NCBI GenBank assembly: GCA_002358875.1
Contig: DEPS01000069.1
Location: forward strand, 3,031 to 9,048
DNA: 6,018 nucleotides
Origin: Lachnospiraceae bacterium UBA3386
GTDB lineage: Bacteria > Bacillota > Clostridia > Lachnospirales > Lachnospiraceae
Reading direction: 5' to 3'
Shown here: piece by piece, positions 1 through 5,329 of the stretch
How the letters are laid out: every line of letters starts with the position of its first letter
How positions within the stretch are numbered: the first letter of the stretch is position 1
The notes under the pieces: generated by a model
The model's input: only the letters and a program-made list of their open reading frames with translations
Database searches by the model: none
Told to the model about the DNA's origin: nothing
Program-made: the position numbers and the translations under genes

Positions 1-124
1 TCCGGCAGACGGCTGCCGTTTTCCCAGCGGGTGATCGTAGAGGAATTGACAAACATTCGGGTTGCCAGCTGAAACTGTGACCCCCCATGTTCTTTCGGAT
101 CAGAATTGCCTGTCCAGAATCCTG
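1..124 (-). pseudogene. XRE-family helix-turn-helix regulator, N-terminal part, frameshifted and cut by window edge
   Basis: From position 56 down to the window edge the minus strand reads MFVNSSTITRWENGSRLP, preceded in frame by SQFQLATR. This is the classic XRE/Cro HTH pattern: Q-x-x-L-A in helix 2, then N-S-S-T-I-T-R-W-E-N-G in the recognition helix and following turn. Upstream of a G6 tract (positions 81-86) the matching N-terminal helix (ILIRKNMG) lies in another frame. One additional G would join them as IRKNMGGSQFQLATR. The upstream frame overlaps the end of the permease gene and has a stop at 125-127, with no ATG before the tract, so the true start is unclear. Such a protein would bind DNA as a repressor or activator. 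Its target and C-terminal domain are outside the window. I am sure of the HTH, and unsure whether the gene is really broken or misread at the G tract. Confidence 0.6.
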
Positions 125-1026
125 TCAATGATGATCCTCCCCACTTTGAAGTTGTTTTCCATGGCAGTCTTAAAAATGTCCGCCGCCTCTACGTTCTCCT
201 CATTAGCCAGTGCTGTCGCCTCTGCGTTTCTCCAGAGACTTTCCGGGGTGGCGCCAAGCATGAACACGTCCATATTCACACTGTCCCGGATAATTATCAG
301 ACGATCAAGCATTCCCATCCTCTCAACCGTCCGGGCTACAGCAACATCCTCCATCTCCGTCGTCACGTATGGATCAGGGCACTGATAGGTCTGCATCATC
401 AGCAGGGCGTTTTCGTGTCCGTATTGACCTTTCCAATAGTTATCACCGGTGACCGTGGTCCCTCGCAATACCCGGGGATCCCGCACAGCCCAGTCTGCCC
501 CATCAAATGCCGCCCGCATAAAATTGCGGGTGACCTCCGTAGTTTCGACAGGCGTATCCTTCACCAGCGCATAGACTTTTTCCATCAACTCCGGGTTCAG
601 ACCAATCACAGCCGCATCGTTAAAATCAACATCATGGAACCAGGTCGTGCCTTCCGGGTTCGAAATCTCCCTGGCATCCGCATGATGGCCCAGATCATAA
701 TCCACCGCGGCAGTGATCAGGAACACATCGCCCATGACTGTTGTCTCGAAGGACGATCCGGCACAGCCTGTTGAAATGATGTAAGCCCCCGAATAATCAA
801 AACGGCTGTCAGTAAGAACAGCCATGGTGCTCAGCGCGGCATTTACTTTACCCATTCCCTGCAAGCACATTGCGATGCCGTCTTTATAATACAGTTTGCC
901 GGCACTGTATGGAACATCATACTCCTCGGCGCCCGTCAAATAATGATCATAATAGTATTGCGCCTCTCCGGGAAAATCACCGGTCAATTCTCCAACTTCA
1001 AACTTGGGAAGCAGCAACACTTTCAC
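100..1026 (-). CDS. Purine nucleoside permease (NUP) family protein, mature part
   Basis: 308 residues as open here. I recognise the NUP family (Pfam PF06516, COG5042; founder Candida albicans NUP), which shares the nucleoside-phosphorylase fold. Visible landmarks are GMGKVNAALS (57-66), the glycine-rich STGCAGSSFE (85-94), VDYDLGHHADARE (108-120), TGDNYWKG (193-200), the acidic TTEMEDVAVARTVERMG (222-238) and RDSVNMD (247-253), all in family order. There are no membrane-spanning helices in this part. Despite the name, a periplasmic or surface purine-nucleoside binding or cleaving protein is as likely as a transporter. Family members usually begin with a signal peptide. Here the open frame begins only at GTG 1026, with no ribosome site, because the signal-peptide region (1027-1120) lies in another frame. 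The gene ends with TGA next to, or overlapping, the HTH regulator downstream. Family assignment is confident, biochemical role is not. Confidence 0.85.
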   Translation of the reverse strand: MKVLLLPKFEVGELTGDFPGEAQYYYDHYLTGAEEYDVPYSAGKLYYKDGIAMCLQGMGKVNAALSTMAVLTDSRFDYSGAYIISTGCAGSSFETTVMGDVFLITAAVDYDLGHHADAREISNPEGTTWFHDVDFNDAAVIGLNPELMEKVYALVKDTPVETTEVTRNFMRAAFDGADWAVRDPRVLRGTTVTGDNYWKGQYGHENALLMMQTYQCPDPYVTTEMEDVAVARTVERMGMLDRLIIIRDSVNMDVFMLGATPESLWRNAEATALANEENVEAADIFKTAMENNFKVGRIIIDRILDRQF

Positions 1027-1120
1027 CGGCAGGGGAAGCGTTTGTGCATTTTTTTTGTCATGGAAAAGACGCCGGCTGAAACAAAAACAAAAGCCAGAAC
1101 AGTGAACAACATTTTTTCAT
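1027..1120 (-). pseudogene. Frameshifted signal-peptide start of the NUP gene
   Basis: The real translation start is most likely ATG 1118-1120, preceded 8 nt upstream by an AAAGGGG ribosome site. As written, this frame gives MKKCCSLFWLLFLF and then stops at TGA within 25 codons. The neighbouring frame reads MLFTVLAFVFVSAGVFS, a textbook hydrophobic signal peptide, followed by MTKK. A third frame (NAQTLPLPVKVLLLP) joins the NUP body. The two changes of frame fall exactly in homopolymers: A6 (1112-1117), which would need one more A to give MKKMLFTV, and A8 (1049-1056), which would need one more A to give TKKNAQ. An internal ATG after the A6 tract would remove the need for the first correction. 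The sequence supports a secreted NUP precursor. Whether the gap is biological or a read error cannot be told from here. Confidence 0.7.
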
Positions 1121-1338
1121 ATTGGCATCCCCTTTCTCAAATCCCTGTCTTTGCGATCGCTCCGGTCTTGGATATAGCTCCGTTTCCTTCATTCATCACA
1201 ATCGCTTTAGCGTTTTTGTTTTACATGTCATTTCAGGTATTTGGCACCGGGGCGGTAAAAGTGACATCCGCCTTTCCGATCGTCACGGTCATAGAACCGG
1301 CCTTCAGGATGGGGGCGCTCAGGGAGACGGTTCTTTTG
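1121..1338. other. Intergenic region between the ATPase gene and the NUP gene
   Basis: These 218 bases hold no gene I can support. Directly after the ATPase stop, a frame ending in TGA at 1233-1235 gives a coding-like, beta-strand-like tail (SAPILKAGSMTVTIGKAD, then VTFTAPVPNT) with no convincing start; it may be a remnant. A possible 19-codon ORF (MNEGNGAISKTGAIAKTGI) ends just before the NUP ribosome site. A GCGATCGC palindrome lies at 1153-1160. No convincing terminator (stem plus T-run on the minus strand) and no clear -35/-10 pair were found, so the NUP gene may be co-transcribed or use a weak promoter. Confidence 0.4.
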
Positions 1339-2916
1339 TCATCCTTCTCCGACTTCCCACCCGACAAGTCTCCGCTCTTTCGAGTCGAAGGAAACACCGA
1401 TCTTATAGAGCTTCCGCGAGTCCGCGGCGAAGGGCAGCGCATACTCCTTACTGTCGATCTGGGCAAGAGCCGCCTTTGCTTCCTCATCCCTCTTGAACTC
1501 AAAAAGATAGAGGAAGTCCCTGGTCCCGACCTTGCAGTCGATGCGGCCGTTGAACGTATGCATTTCACACTGGACATATCTTCCGAGAAGCGTAAAGACC
1601 AGATAAATGACCGCCTGAAAATAATGCTCGAAGGGATCCGACTCCAGCGTATAGGTGATGCCCGCAAAAAGAGCCGTCAGCACATCCCGGATCTTATCCG
1701 GCTCGCCGTTTTCCACATAGTCGTCCAGGGTGAAAATATCGAGGCCGTAGGTCTCCGTGGCCTTCGGCACATACGCCGGCAAAAGGCATTCCAGGAAACC
1801 ATACTTCACCTCCTCGTTCGGAAAGCAGAGCTGGTAACGGCCCCGGCTTCTTTCGTAGCCGGCAATCGTCAGATATCCCGTCTGGTACAGAAGCGGCACA
1901 GGCTCCATGTTGTCTCCGGTATAGTCCTTTAGCGTAGACTCTTTCGCGTAGATCGTTCGGTCCGTGAACCTCCGGACGTCGAACCGCTCCGCCTTAAGCT
2001 TCCTGACAAGAAAAGTCGGCGTCCCGGTCTCGAACCAGTAGGAGCTGAATTCCTGATCAAAAAACGCATTCAGCAGACTGAAAGGGTTGTAGACTCCTTT
2101 AGCCAATGTATGAAAGCGGTAGCCGTCATAGGTCTTTCGAAGCTTCGCAAGACACTCCTCCGCCGTCATCTCCTGTTTCCTCGCAAATGCGGGGATTCTG
2201 TCGCCGAAGTACTGTATTAGCTCCTCTTCCGTGATCCCGCAAATGTCCGCATACGAATCGGAAAGTGAAATGTCCTTGAGCTGGTTCAGGTCACTGAAAA
2301 TACTGACCTTGTGGAACTTTGTCACGCCCGTGATGAAGATGAACTGGAAATAATTGTCAAAGCTTTTCAGCGTGCTGAAAAAACCCTTCAGGACGGCACG
2401 GTTATGTTCCTGAAGCTCTTTATTGTCCACGGTATCCAATAGCGGTTTGTCGTACTCATCGACCAGAACAACAGAACGCTGCCCTGTCTTTTGCTCTGCC
2501 CGAATCAGAAGATTCTGAAAGCGTTCACCGATTTCCGGGAATTGTTCGTCATACCCGTAAACCATTTCGAAGCGCTTTAGCTGCGTATCCAGAGATTTCT
2601 CCAGCGCCCCTTCCGCCTGATAGTTTGCCCCGTTAAAGTCAAACAAAAATACCGGATACGCTTTCCACGCCTCCGCTCCTTTATTTGCCTCCAGCCGCTC
2701 AATAGCAAGTCCTTCAAAAAGGTCCTTCCGCCCTTCAAAATAATATTTCATGGCGGAAAGAAGAAGGCTCTTTCCGAACCGCCGCGGACGGCTTAAAAAA
2801 TATGGAACATTTTCCTTTGCGAGGCGGTAAATATACTCCGTCTTGTCCACATAAAGAAACCCGTCCGTCCTGAGCTTTTCAAATGCCTGGATCCCGACCG
2901 GAAGCTTCTTTCCCAT
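1339..2916 (-). CDS. AAA-ATPase-like protein with C-terminal PD-(D/E)XK nuclease-type domain
   Basis: 525 residues, complete, with the usual length for this family (AAA-ATPase-like PF09820 plus PDDEXK_9 PF08011). The start MGKKLPVGIQAFEKLR leads into the family's DGFLYVDKTEYIYRL. The nucleotide-binding Walker A is the family form RPRRFGKS (43-50), Walker B is VVLVDEYDKPL (149-159), and a sensor-like FIFITGVTKF follows at 192-201. YDGYRF (263-268) and YNPFSLLN (276-283) are further family hallmarks. The C-terminal nuclease-like core keeps D460 (GRID) and E473-F-K475 (FEFK), with a Q-x-x-x-K-x-Y stretch after it, so the active-site residues look intact. The start ATG has a strong AAAGGGGGAGAGG ribosome site and overlaps the upstream winged-helix ORF by 38 bp. 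Function is not established for this family; its members are often multicopy and found in mobile or defence-like islands. An ATP-dependent nuclease acting in the cytoplasm is inference. Confidence 0.93.
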   Translation of the reverse strand: MGKKLPVGIQAFEKLRTDGFLYVDKTEYIYRLAKENVPYFLSRPRRFGKSLLLSAMKYYFEGRKDLFEGLAIERLEANKGAEAWKAYPVFLFDFNGANYQAEGALEKSLDTQLKRFEMVYGYDEQFPEIGERFQNLLIRAEQKTGQRSVVLVDEYDKPLLDTVDNKELQEHNRAVLKGFFSTLKSFDNYFQFIFITGVTKFHKVSIFSDLNQLKDISLSDSYADICGITEEELIQYFGDRIPAFARKQEMTAEECLAKLRKTYDGYRFHTLAKGVYNPFSLLNAFFDQEFSSYWFETGTPTFLVRKLKAERFDVRRFTDRTIYAKESTLKDYTGDNMEPVPLLYQTGYLTIAGYERSRGRYQLCFPNEEVKYGFLECLLPAYVPKATETYGLDIFTLDDYVENGEPDKIRDVLTALFAGITYTLESDPFEHYFQAVIYLVFTLLGRYVQCEMHTFNGRIDCKVGTRDFLYLFEFKRDEEAKAALAQIDSKEYALPFAADSRKLYKIGVSFDSKERRLVGWEVGEG

Positions 2917-3112
2917 CGTCCTCTCCCCCTTTCCTGATTTGCATTATAACATACTTCTGAAATTGGCTATTTGGTTTATCAGGAACTGTTCTGGTAATCC
3001 TGCCTTGCTCAATTAAGGCGTTCAAATACTTCCTGACAGTTTTTCTGTCCTTTATGCCCATATGCTCATCTATTTCAATCTTTACTCTCGTGATCAGGTG
3101 CTTTGTAGGCAT
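2879..3112 (-). CDS. Winged-helix C-terminal fragment of an AlbA_2/COG2865-type regulator
   Basis: 77-aa ORF. Its centre, DRKTVRKYLNALIEQGRI (about 22-39) followed by TRTVPDKPNSQFQKYV (40-55), is the winged helix-turn-helix that closes AlbA_2/RecG-like ATP-binding regulators and some Fic-type proteins. The same ending recurs in this window near 5333-5390 (LLETGRLLRTIPDKPKSPNQKYV). No ATP-binding body is present upstream, where the Pth2-like gene lies instead. The ATG has no good ribosome site, and the in-frame codons just before it are TGA TAC. The last about 16 residues run into the start of the ATPase gene and are probably not native. I read it as the left-over DNA-binding tail of a lost regulator. 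It could still be expressed as a small DNA-binding protein. Confidence 0.5.
   Translation of the reverse strand: MPTKHLITRVKIEIDEHMGIKDRKTVRKYLNALIEQGRITRTVPDKPNSQFQKYVIMQIRKGGEDDGKEASGRDPGI
2943..2951 (-). promoter_or_regulatory. Extended -10 promoter element for the ATPase/PD-(D/E)XK gene
   Basis: The minus strand reads TGTTATAAT, a perfect extended -10 (TGnTATAAT). No recognisable TTGACA lies 17-18 bp upstream, which fits an extended -10 promoter. Transcription would begin near 2936, leaving a leader of about 20 nt that contains just the ribosome site of the 525-aa gene. It lies inside the coding sequence of the winged-helix ORF, suggesting that the ATPase gene is expressed independently of that ORF. 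Confidence 0.5.
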
Positions 3113-3157
3113 GTATCATTTCACAGGCGAGATCCCCAGCTACTCCATCACACCCAC
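3113..3157 (-). pseudogene. Degraded upstream part of the winged-helix fragment
   Basis: In the same frame as the winged-helix ORF, the minus strand reads VGVME, TAG, LGISPVK, TGA, Y and then MPTKHLIT. VMExLGISPVKYM resembles a first helix-turn-helix segment of AlbA_2-regulator C-termini, where a tyrosine is common at the TAG position (ME-Y-LGIS). This suggests the winged-helix fragment once began earlier and has gathered two stops. It starts immediately after the Pth2 stop at 3158-3160. The alternative, that it is a read-through tail of the Pth2 gene, is weaker because Pth2 proteins normally end at about KYQLFK. Confidence 0.35.
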
Positions 3158-3616
3158 CTACTTGAACAGTTGATATTTCCTGCTGATGGCGTGAGCCATA
3201 TCATCGGGGAGAGGCCGGAACCCAATGCAGGTCAGTGTCCTGCCGACACCATCTTCTCCAATCTCCTCCGGCTCCAGCTCCGTCAGGCAGTTATCCTTGA
3301 TCAGGAAGAAGTCCTGATTCTCCACCAATCCCTGCTCTTCTGCCAGAGTCACAGCCTTCATCAGGTGGTTACGGTTTTTTGCTTCACATATTGTTTTCGT
3401 AAAAATGCCGCCAAACCAGTCATCGTATATAGCCGGATCCATTGTGATCATAATCTCGTAGCATTCCATTTCCCCGGTATCCAAGGAAACTCTTTTCTGC
3501 AAGCCGCCTTCTTGGATCATATGACTCAGGAATGCCATGCTTGCGTGGCTGACCTACGCCGCCAGTTTACCCGGCGACATGCTCAGATCCTTCCGGGCAA
3601 TTATCAGTTGTCGCAT
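3158..3616 (-). pseudogene. Peptidyl-tRNA hydrolase 2 (Pth2) family gene interrupted by an amber codon
   Basis: Starting at ATG 3616, which has a strong AAGGAG ribosome site 5 nt upstream, the frame reads MRQLIIARKDLSMSPGKLAA, then TAG (3554-3556), then VSHASMAFLSHMIQ and on to SRKYQLFK with TAG at 3158-3160. The pattern R-x-DL-x-M-x-x-GK-x-A-A-Q-x-x-HA is the Pth2 signature (PF01981). The TAG sits exactly where the invariant, catalytically implicated Gln belongs. The rest matches the fold order: a KAVTLAEEQGLV helix, then DNCLTELEP (D108, T112; family D-x-G-x-T) and a final strand and helix ending KYQLFK. Full length would be 152 aa, slightly longer than typical Pth2 (about 115-130). Pth2 cleaves peptidyl-tRNA to free peptide and tRNA and is mainly archaeal and eukaryotic, so a bacterial copy is accessory. 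The internal ATG 3538 leaves a 126-aa ORF that lacks the catalytic lysine and Gln and has no good ribosome site. It is a mutated gene, a suppressed stop or a base error. Confidence 0.75.
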
Positions 3617-3690
3617 CTTTTCTCCTTATCTACATCAACGGCCTTTTCACCTGGCTGCCCGTCAAAAACGGGTGTTTCAAAATCATGCAT
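3604..3690 (-). other. Possible 28-codon ORF overlapping the Pth2 start
   Basis: ATG 3690 to TGA 3604 reads MHDFETPVFDGQPGEKAV, then DVDKEKRCDN. It overlaps the Pth2 start by 13 nt. The composition looks protein-like and the frame stays open upstream to a TGA that overlaps the end of the 517-aa gene, but there is no ribosome site and I recognise no family. It may be the tail of a lost gene, a coupling leader for Pth2 or chance. Confidence 0.2.
3622..3627 (-). promoter_or_regulatory. Ribosome binding site that fixes the Pth2 start
   Basis: AAGGAG on the minus strand lies 5 nt before ATG 3616. It marks that ATG, rather than the internal ATG 3538, as the true start, and so shows that the TAG at 3554-3556 lies inside the coding region. 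Confidence 0.75.
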
Positions 3691-3694
3691 GATT
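3681..3694. repeat. Perfect 14-bp palindrome between the AlbA_2 gene and the Pth2 gene
   Basis: AATCATGCATGATT equals its own reverse complement. It sits in the 108-bp gap between two genes, about 30 bp after the AlbA_2 regulator stop. A second small hairpin, CCCGT-caaaa-ACGGG (3658-3672), follows. Neither has a T-run on the minus strand, so a terminator is not supported. A dimeric-repressor operator is possible but unproven. Confidence 0.45.
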
Positions 3695-3724
3695 ACGGAT
3701 TTGCTGTCTTTAGCAGCGAGATGA

Positions 3725-5278
3725 TCATTTCAGCACAACCCACTTACCTGCTTTTGTCGAACCCTGATGTTCGATCCTTCCTGCCTTTCTTAAAATATTC
3801 AAACGGTATTTTACAGCCTCTGGTTTAATATCAAGTTTCAACGCAAGTTCATTTCGGGTTATTTCAGGGCGTTCAATAAGAGCCGCAATAATTCTATCCT
3901 CTATAGACTTTTCTTGGGGAATTTCTTGGGGAATTTCTTGGGGATTTACCCGAGAAGAATTGTTTTCTTCCTCCTGAATCCGCGCAAATTCCTCATTGAT
4001 ATAGGCGACCACCTGCGTGTAATCGTCAGTATCATTATCCGGGCTGTATACCAGCCGTGGAGACTTATTGTCCTCCATAGCCTTCTTTGCTCGCCGAACA
4101 CCAGAGCCATATGACTGAATCAAATCCAGCTTGAAGAACATCTCTTTTAATTCGTCATTCAGATAATGCCTGTCATCAAAATCGACCTTGGTATTCAAAT
4201 CCTCTATGGTCACAGGCGGAACCGGTCGATTGTGATTGATAAAGGACAGATGATCCTTGTAAACATAAATCCCGATGTACTGCTTTCTGGAATATTCCTT
4301 GTGCAGAATGCAGTTGGTCGCCAGCTCCTCAAACATTTCCAACGGCCAGTTGAATACCCGGTGCGCACCAGATTTTCCAGGTTCTCTGACGGTGTATGAC
4401 GCCATAATAGTATCCCTGAAATACTCCCGGACACGCTGTGCCTGTATCCACACCGGCCCGCGAAAGGATTTCGACTCCATCTTATCCGTGCCTTTGGCTT
4501 CACGGATCACCTCAACATATGCATACGGAATAAACTCATCCGGTCTGTCCGCAAACATTAGCACAGCAAAGTTCTTTGCCCGATATCCGCCATACTCACT
4601 GGAATCGATCAAGTGAAGCGCCTTTGCCATATCCAGCTTCGACAACGCCCGTACATCCGCCGCCGCATGGGTACGCACCAGATATTCCTTCATGTACTCA
4701 TAGTTCAAGTCATCCAATGTCGCCGTTTCATTCAGTTCCGATGTGAAATGGAAATCGGCAAACTTCTTCAGAAGTTCAAACTCCTCACGCTTATTCGGCA
4801 TTCGGCTATCCCGCCGGATACGGATATACCGTCCGGCTTTCAGGTTGATCTTCTTATCCTTCTCCGCCCTCACGTCTGTCTCATAAGGTCCATCACTTCC
4901 CGGCTCAACTGCAAGAATGATGTAGAATCGGCCATCAATCTTATCCTGCAGCAAATGATACACAGGCTTCGGATGGATATGGGAAAGCAGCGATTTCAGT
5001 CCGTTTTCCGTGGTTTCGATCACAGCTTCGTCAATGCCGGAAATCGGGCGAACCGGAATTGCCTTCCGTCCAGTAGCTTCATCGTCCTCTTCCTCGATAC
5101 CTATGAAAAGCAGACCGATCTCCCGGTTCATGTAATTGTTGGCAAAAGCGCAGGCAGTTTTTAAGATGCCATTCTTCACAACATCTGATGCTGACTTTTT
5201 GTATTCGATGTGATCATCTTCTACGGCGCAGCGGTCTATGATGTCATGCGCCATGCGCTGAATATCTTCTTTTTTCAT
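3725..5278 (-). CDS. AlbA_2 (Schlafen-type) ATP-binding transcriptional regulator, COG2865/RecG-like
   Basis: 517 residues, complete, with a normal length for the family. The N-terminal AlbA_2 domain (PF04326, also called Schlafen AAA_4) shows HIEYKKS (23-29), GLLFIGIEEED (55-65) and the closing AGRYIRIRRDSRMPNKREE (148-166). The middle and C-terminal part is the GHKL-like ATPase section of COG2865: FEELATNCILHKEYS (316-330, N322 at the Mg/ATP position), YKDHLSFINHNRP (340-352) and SYGSGVRRAKKAM (389-401). A repeat linker (NPQEIPQEIPQEK, 445-457) leads to a winged helix (IIAALIERPEITRNELALKL and RLNILRKAGRIEHQGS). Such proteins are cytoplasmic; many act as DNA-binding regulators, and Schlafen relatives cleave tRNA. 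An AAGGAGG site lies 13 nt before ATG 5278, longer than ideal, and an in-frame TAA directly precedes that ATG, so no earlier start exists. It follows a broken paralogue by 51 bp. Confidence 0.92.
   Translation of the reverse strand: MKKEDIQRMAHDIIDRCAVEDDHIEYKKSASDVVKNGILKTACAFANNYMNREIGLLFIGIEEEDDEATGRKAIPVRPISGIDEAVIETTENGLKSLLSHIHPKPVYHLLQDKIDGRFYIILAVEPGSDGPYETDVRAEKDKKINLKAGRYIRIRRDSRMPNKREEFELLKKFADFHFTSELNETATLDDLNYEYMKEYLVRTHAAADVRALSKLDMAKALHLIDSSEYGGYRAKNFAVLMFADRPDEFIPYAYVEVIREAKGTDKMESKSFRGPVWIQAQRVREYFRDTIMASYTVREPGKSGAHRVFNWPLEMFEELATNCILHKEYSRKQYIGIYVYKDHLSFINHNRPVPPVTIEDLNTKVDFDDRHYLNDELKEMFFKLDLIQSYGSGVRRAKKAMEDNKSPRLVYSPDNDTDDYTQVVAYINEEFARIQEEENNSSRVNPQEIPQEIPQEKSIEDRIIAALIERPEITRNELALKLDIKPEAVKYRLNILRKAGRIEHQGSTKAGKWVVLK
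3911..3946 (-). repeat. Three 12-bp tandem repeats in the linker of the AlbA_2 regulator
   Basis: Plus strand units ttcttggggaat, ttcttggggaat and ttcttggggatt (3911-3922, 3923-3934, 3935-3946) are identical but for one base. On the coding strand they give NPQ-EIPQ-EIPQ. The unit is four codons long, so gain or loss of a copy keeps the frame and only changes the spacing between the ATPase body and the winged helix. Confidence 0.9.
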
Positions 5279-5319
5279 TTACGCTTGCCTGCCTCCTTCT
5301 TTTCGTATGTGCTGACCAT
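5275..5319 (-). other. Possible 14-codon leader overlapping the AlbA_2 regulator start
   Basis: ATG 5319 reads MVSTYEKKEAGKRK and ends in TGA at 5275-5277, overlapping the ATG at 5278 (ATGA). The AAGGAGG ribosome site of the regulator lies inside it. Translational coupling could compensate for the long 13-nt spacing, but the leader has no ribosome site of its own, so it may be chance. Confidence 0.2.
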
Positions 5320-5329
5320 ACTGCAGGAT

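Noticed and set aside
106..774. 222-aa plus-strand ORF and other long plus-strand ORFs (943-1932, 3062-3724, 4613-5164)
   Set aside because: They lie opposite well-supported minus-strand genes, show no recognisable motif, and are explained by the codon use of those genes.
1153..1160. GCGATCGC palindrome (the cyanobacterial HIP1 sequence)
   Set aside because: A single occurrence, with no cyanobacterial signs in the genes, so it is likely chance.
1204..1223. Short stem CGCT-TT-AGCG followed by T-rich sequence on the plus strand
   Set aside because: A four-base stem with a two-base loop is too weak, and no plus-strand gene ends there.
1233..1667. 144-aa minus-strand ORF in another frame under the ATPase gene
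   Set aside because: It is arginine/serine-rich and overlaps the PD-(D/E)XK domain; only its last part beyond 1339 looks coding-like and is reported separately.
3116..3616. General recoding of TAG as glutamine (three in-frame TAGs)
   Set aside because: Only the first TAG falls on a known Gln position. The second is at the natural family end, and the third fits Tyr better than Gln. The two large genes contain no in-frame TAG.
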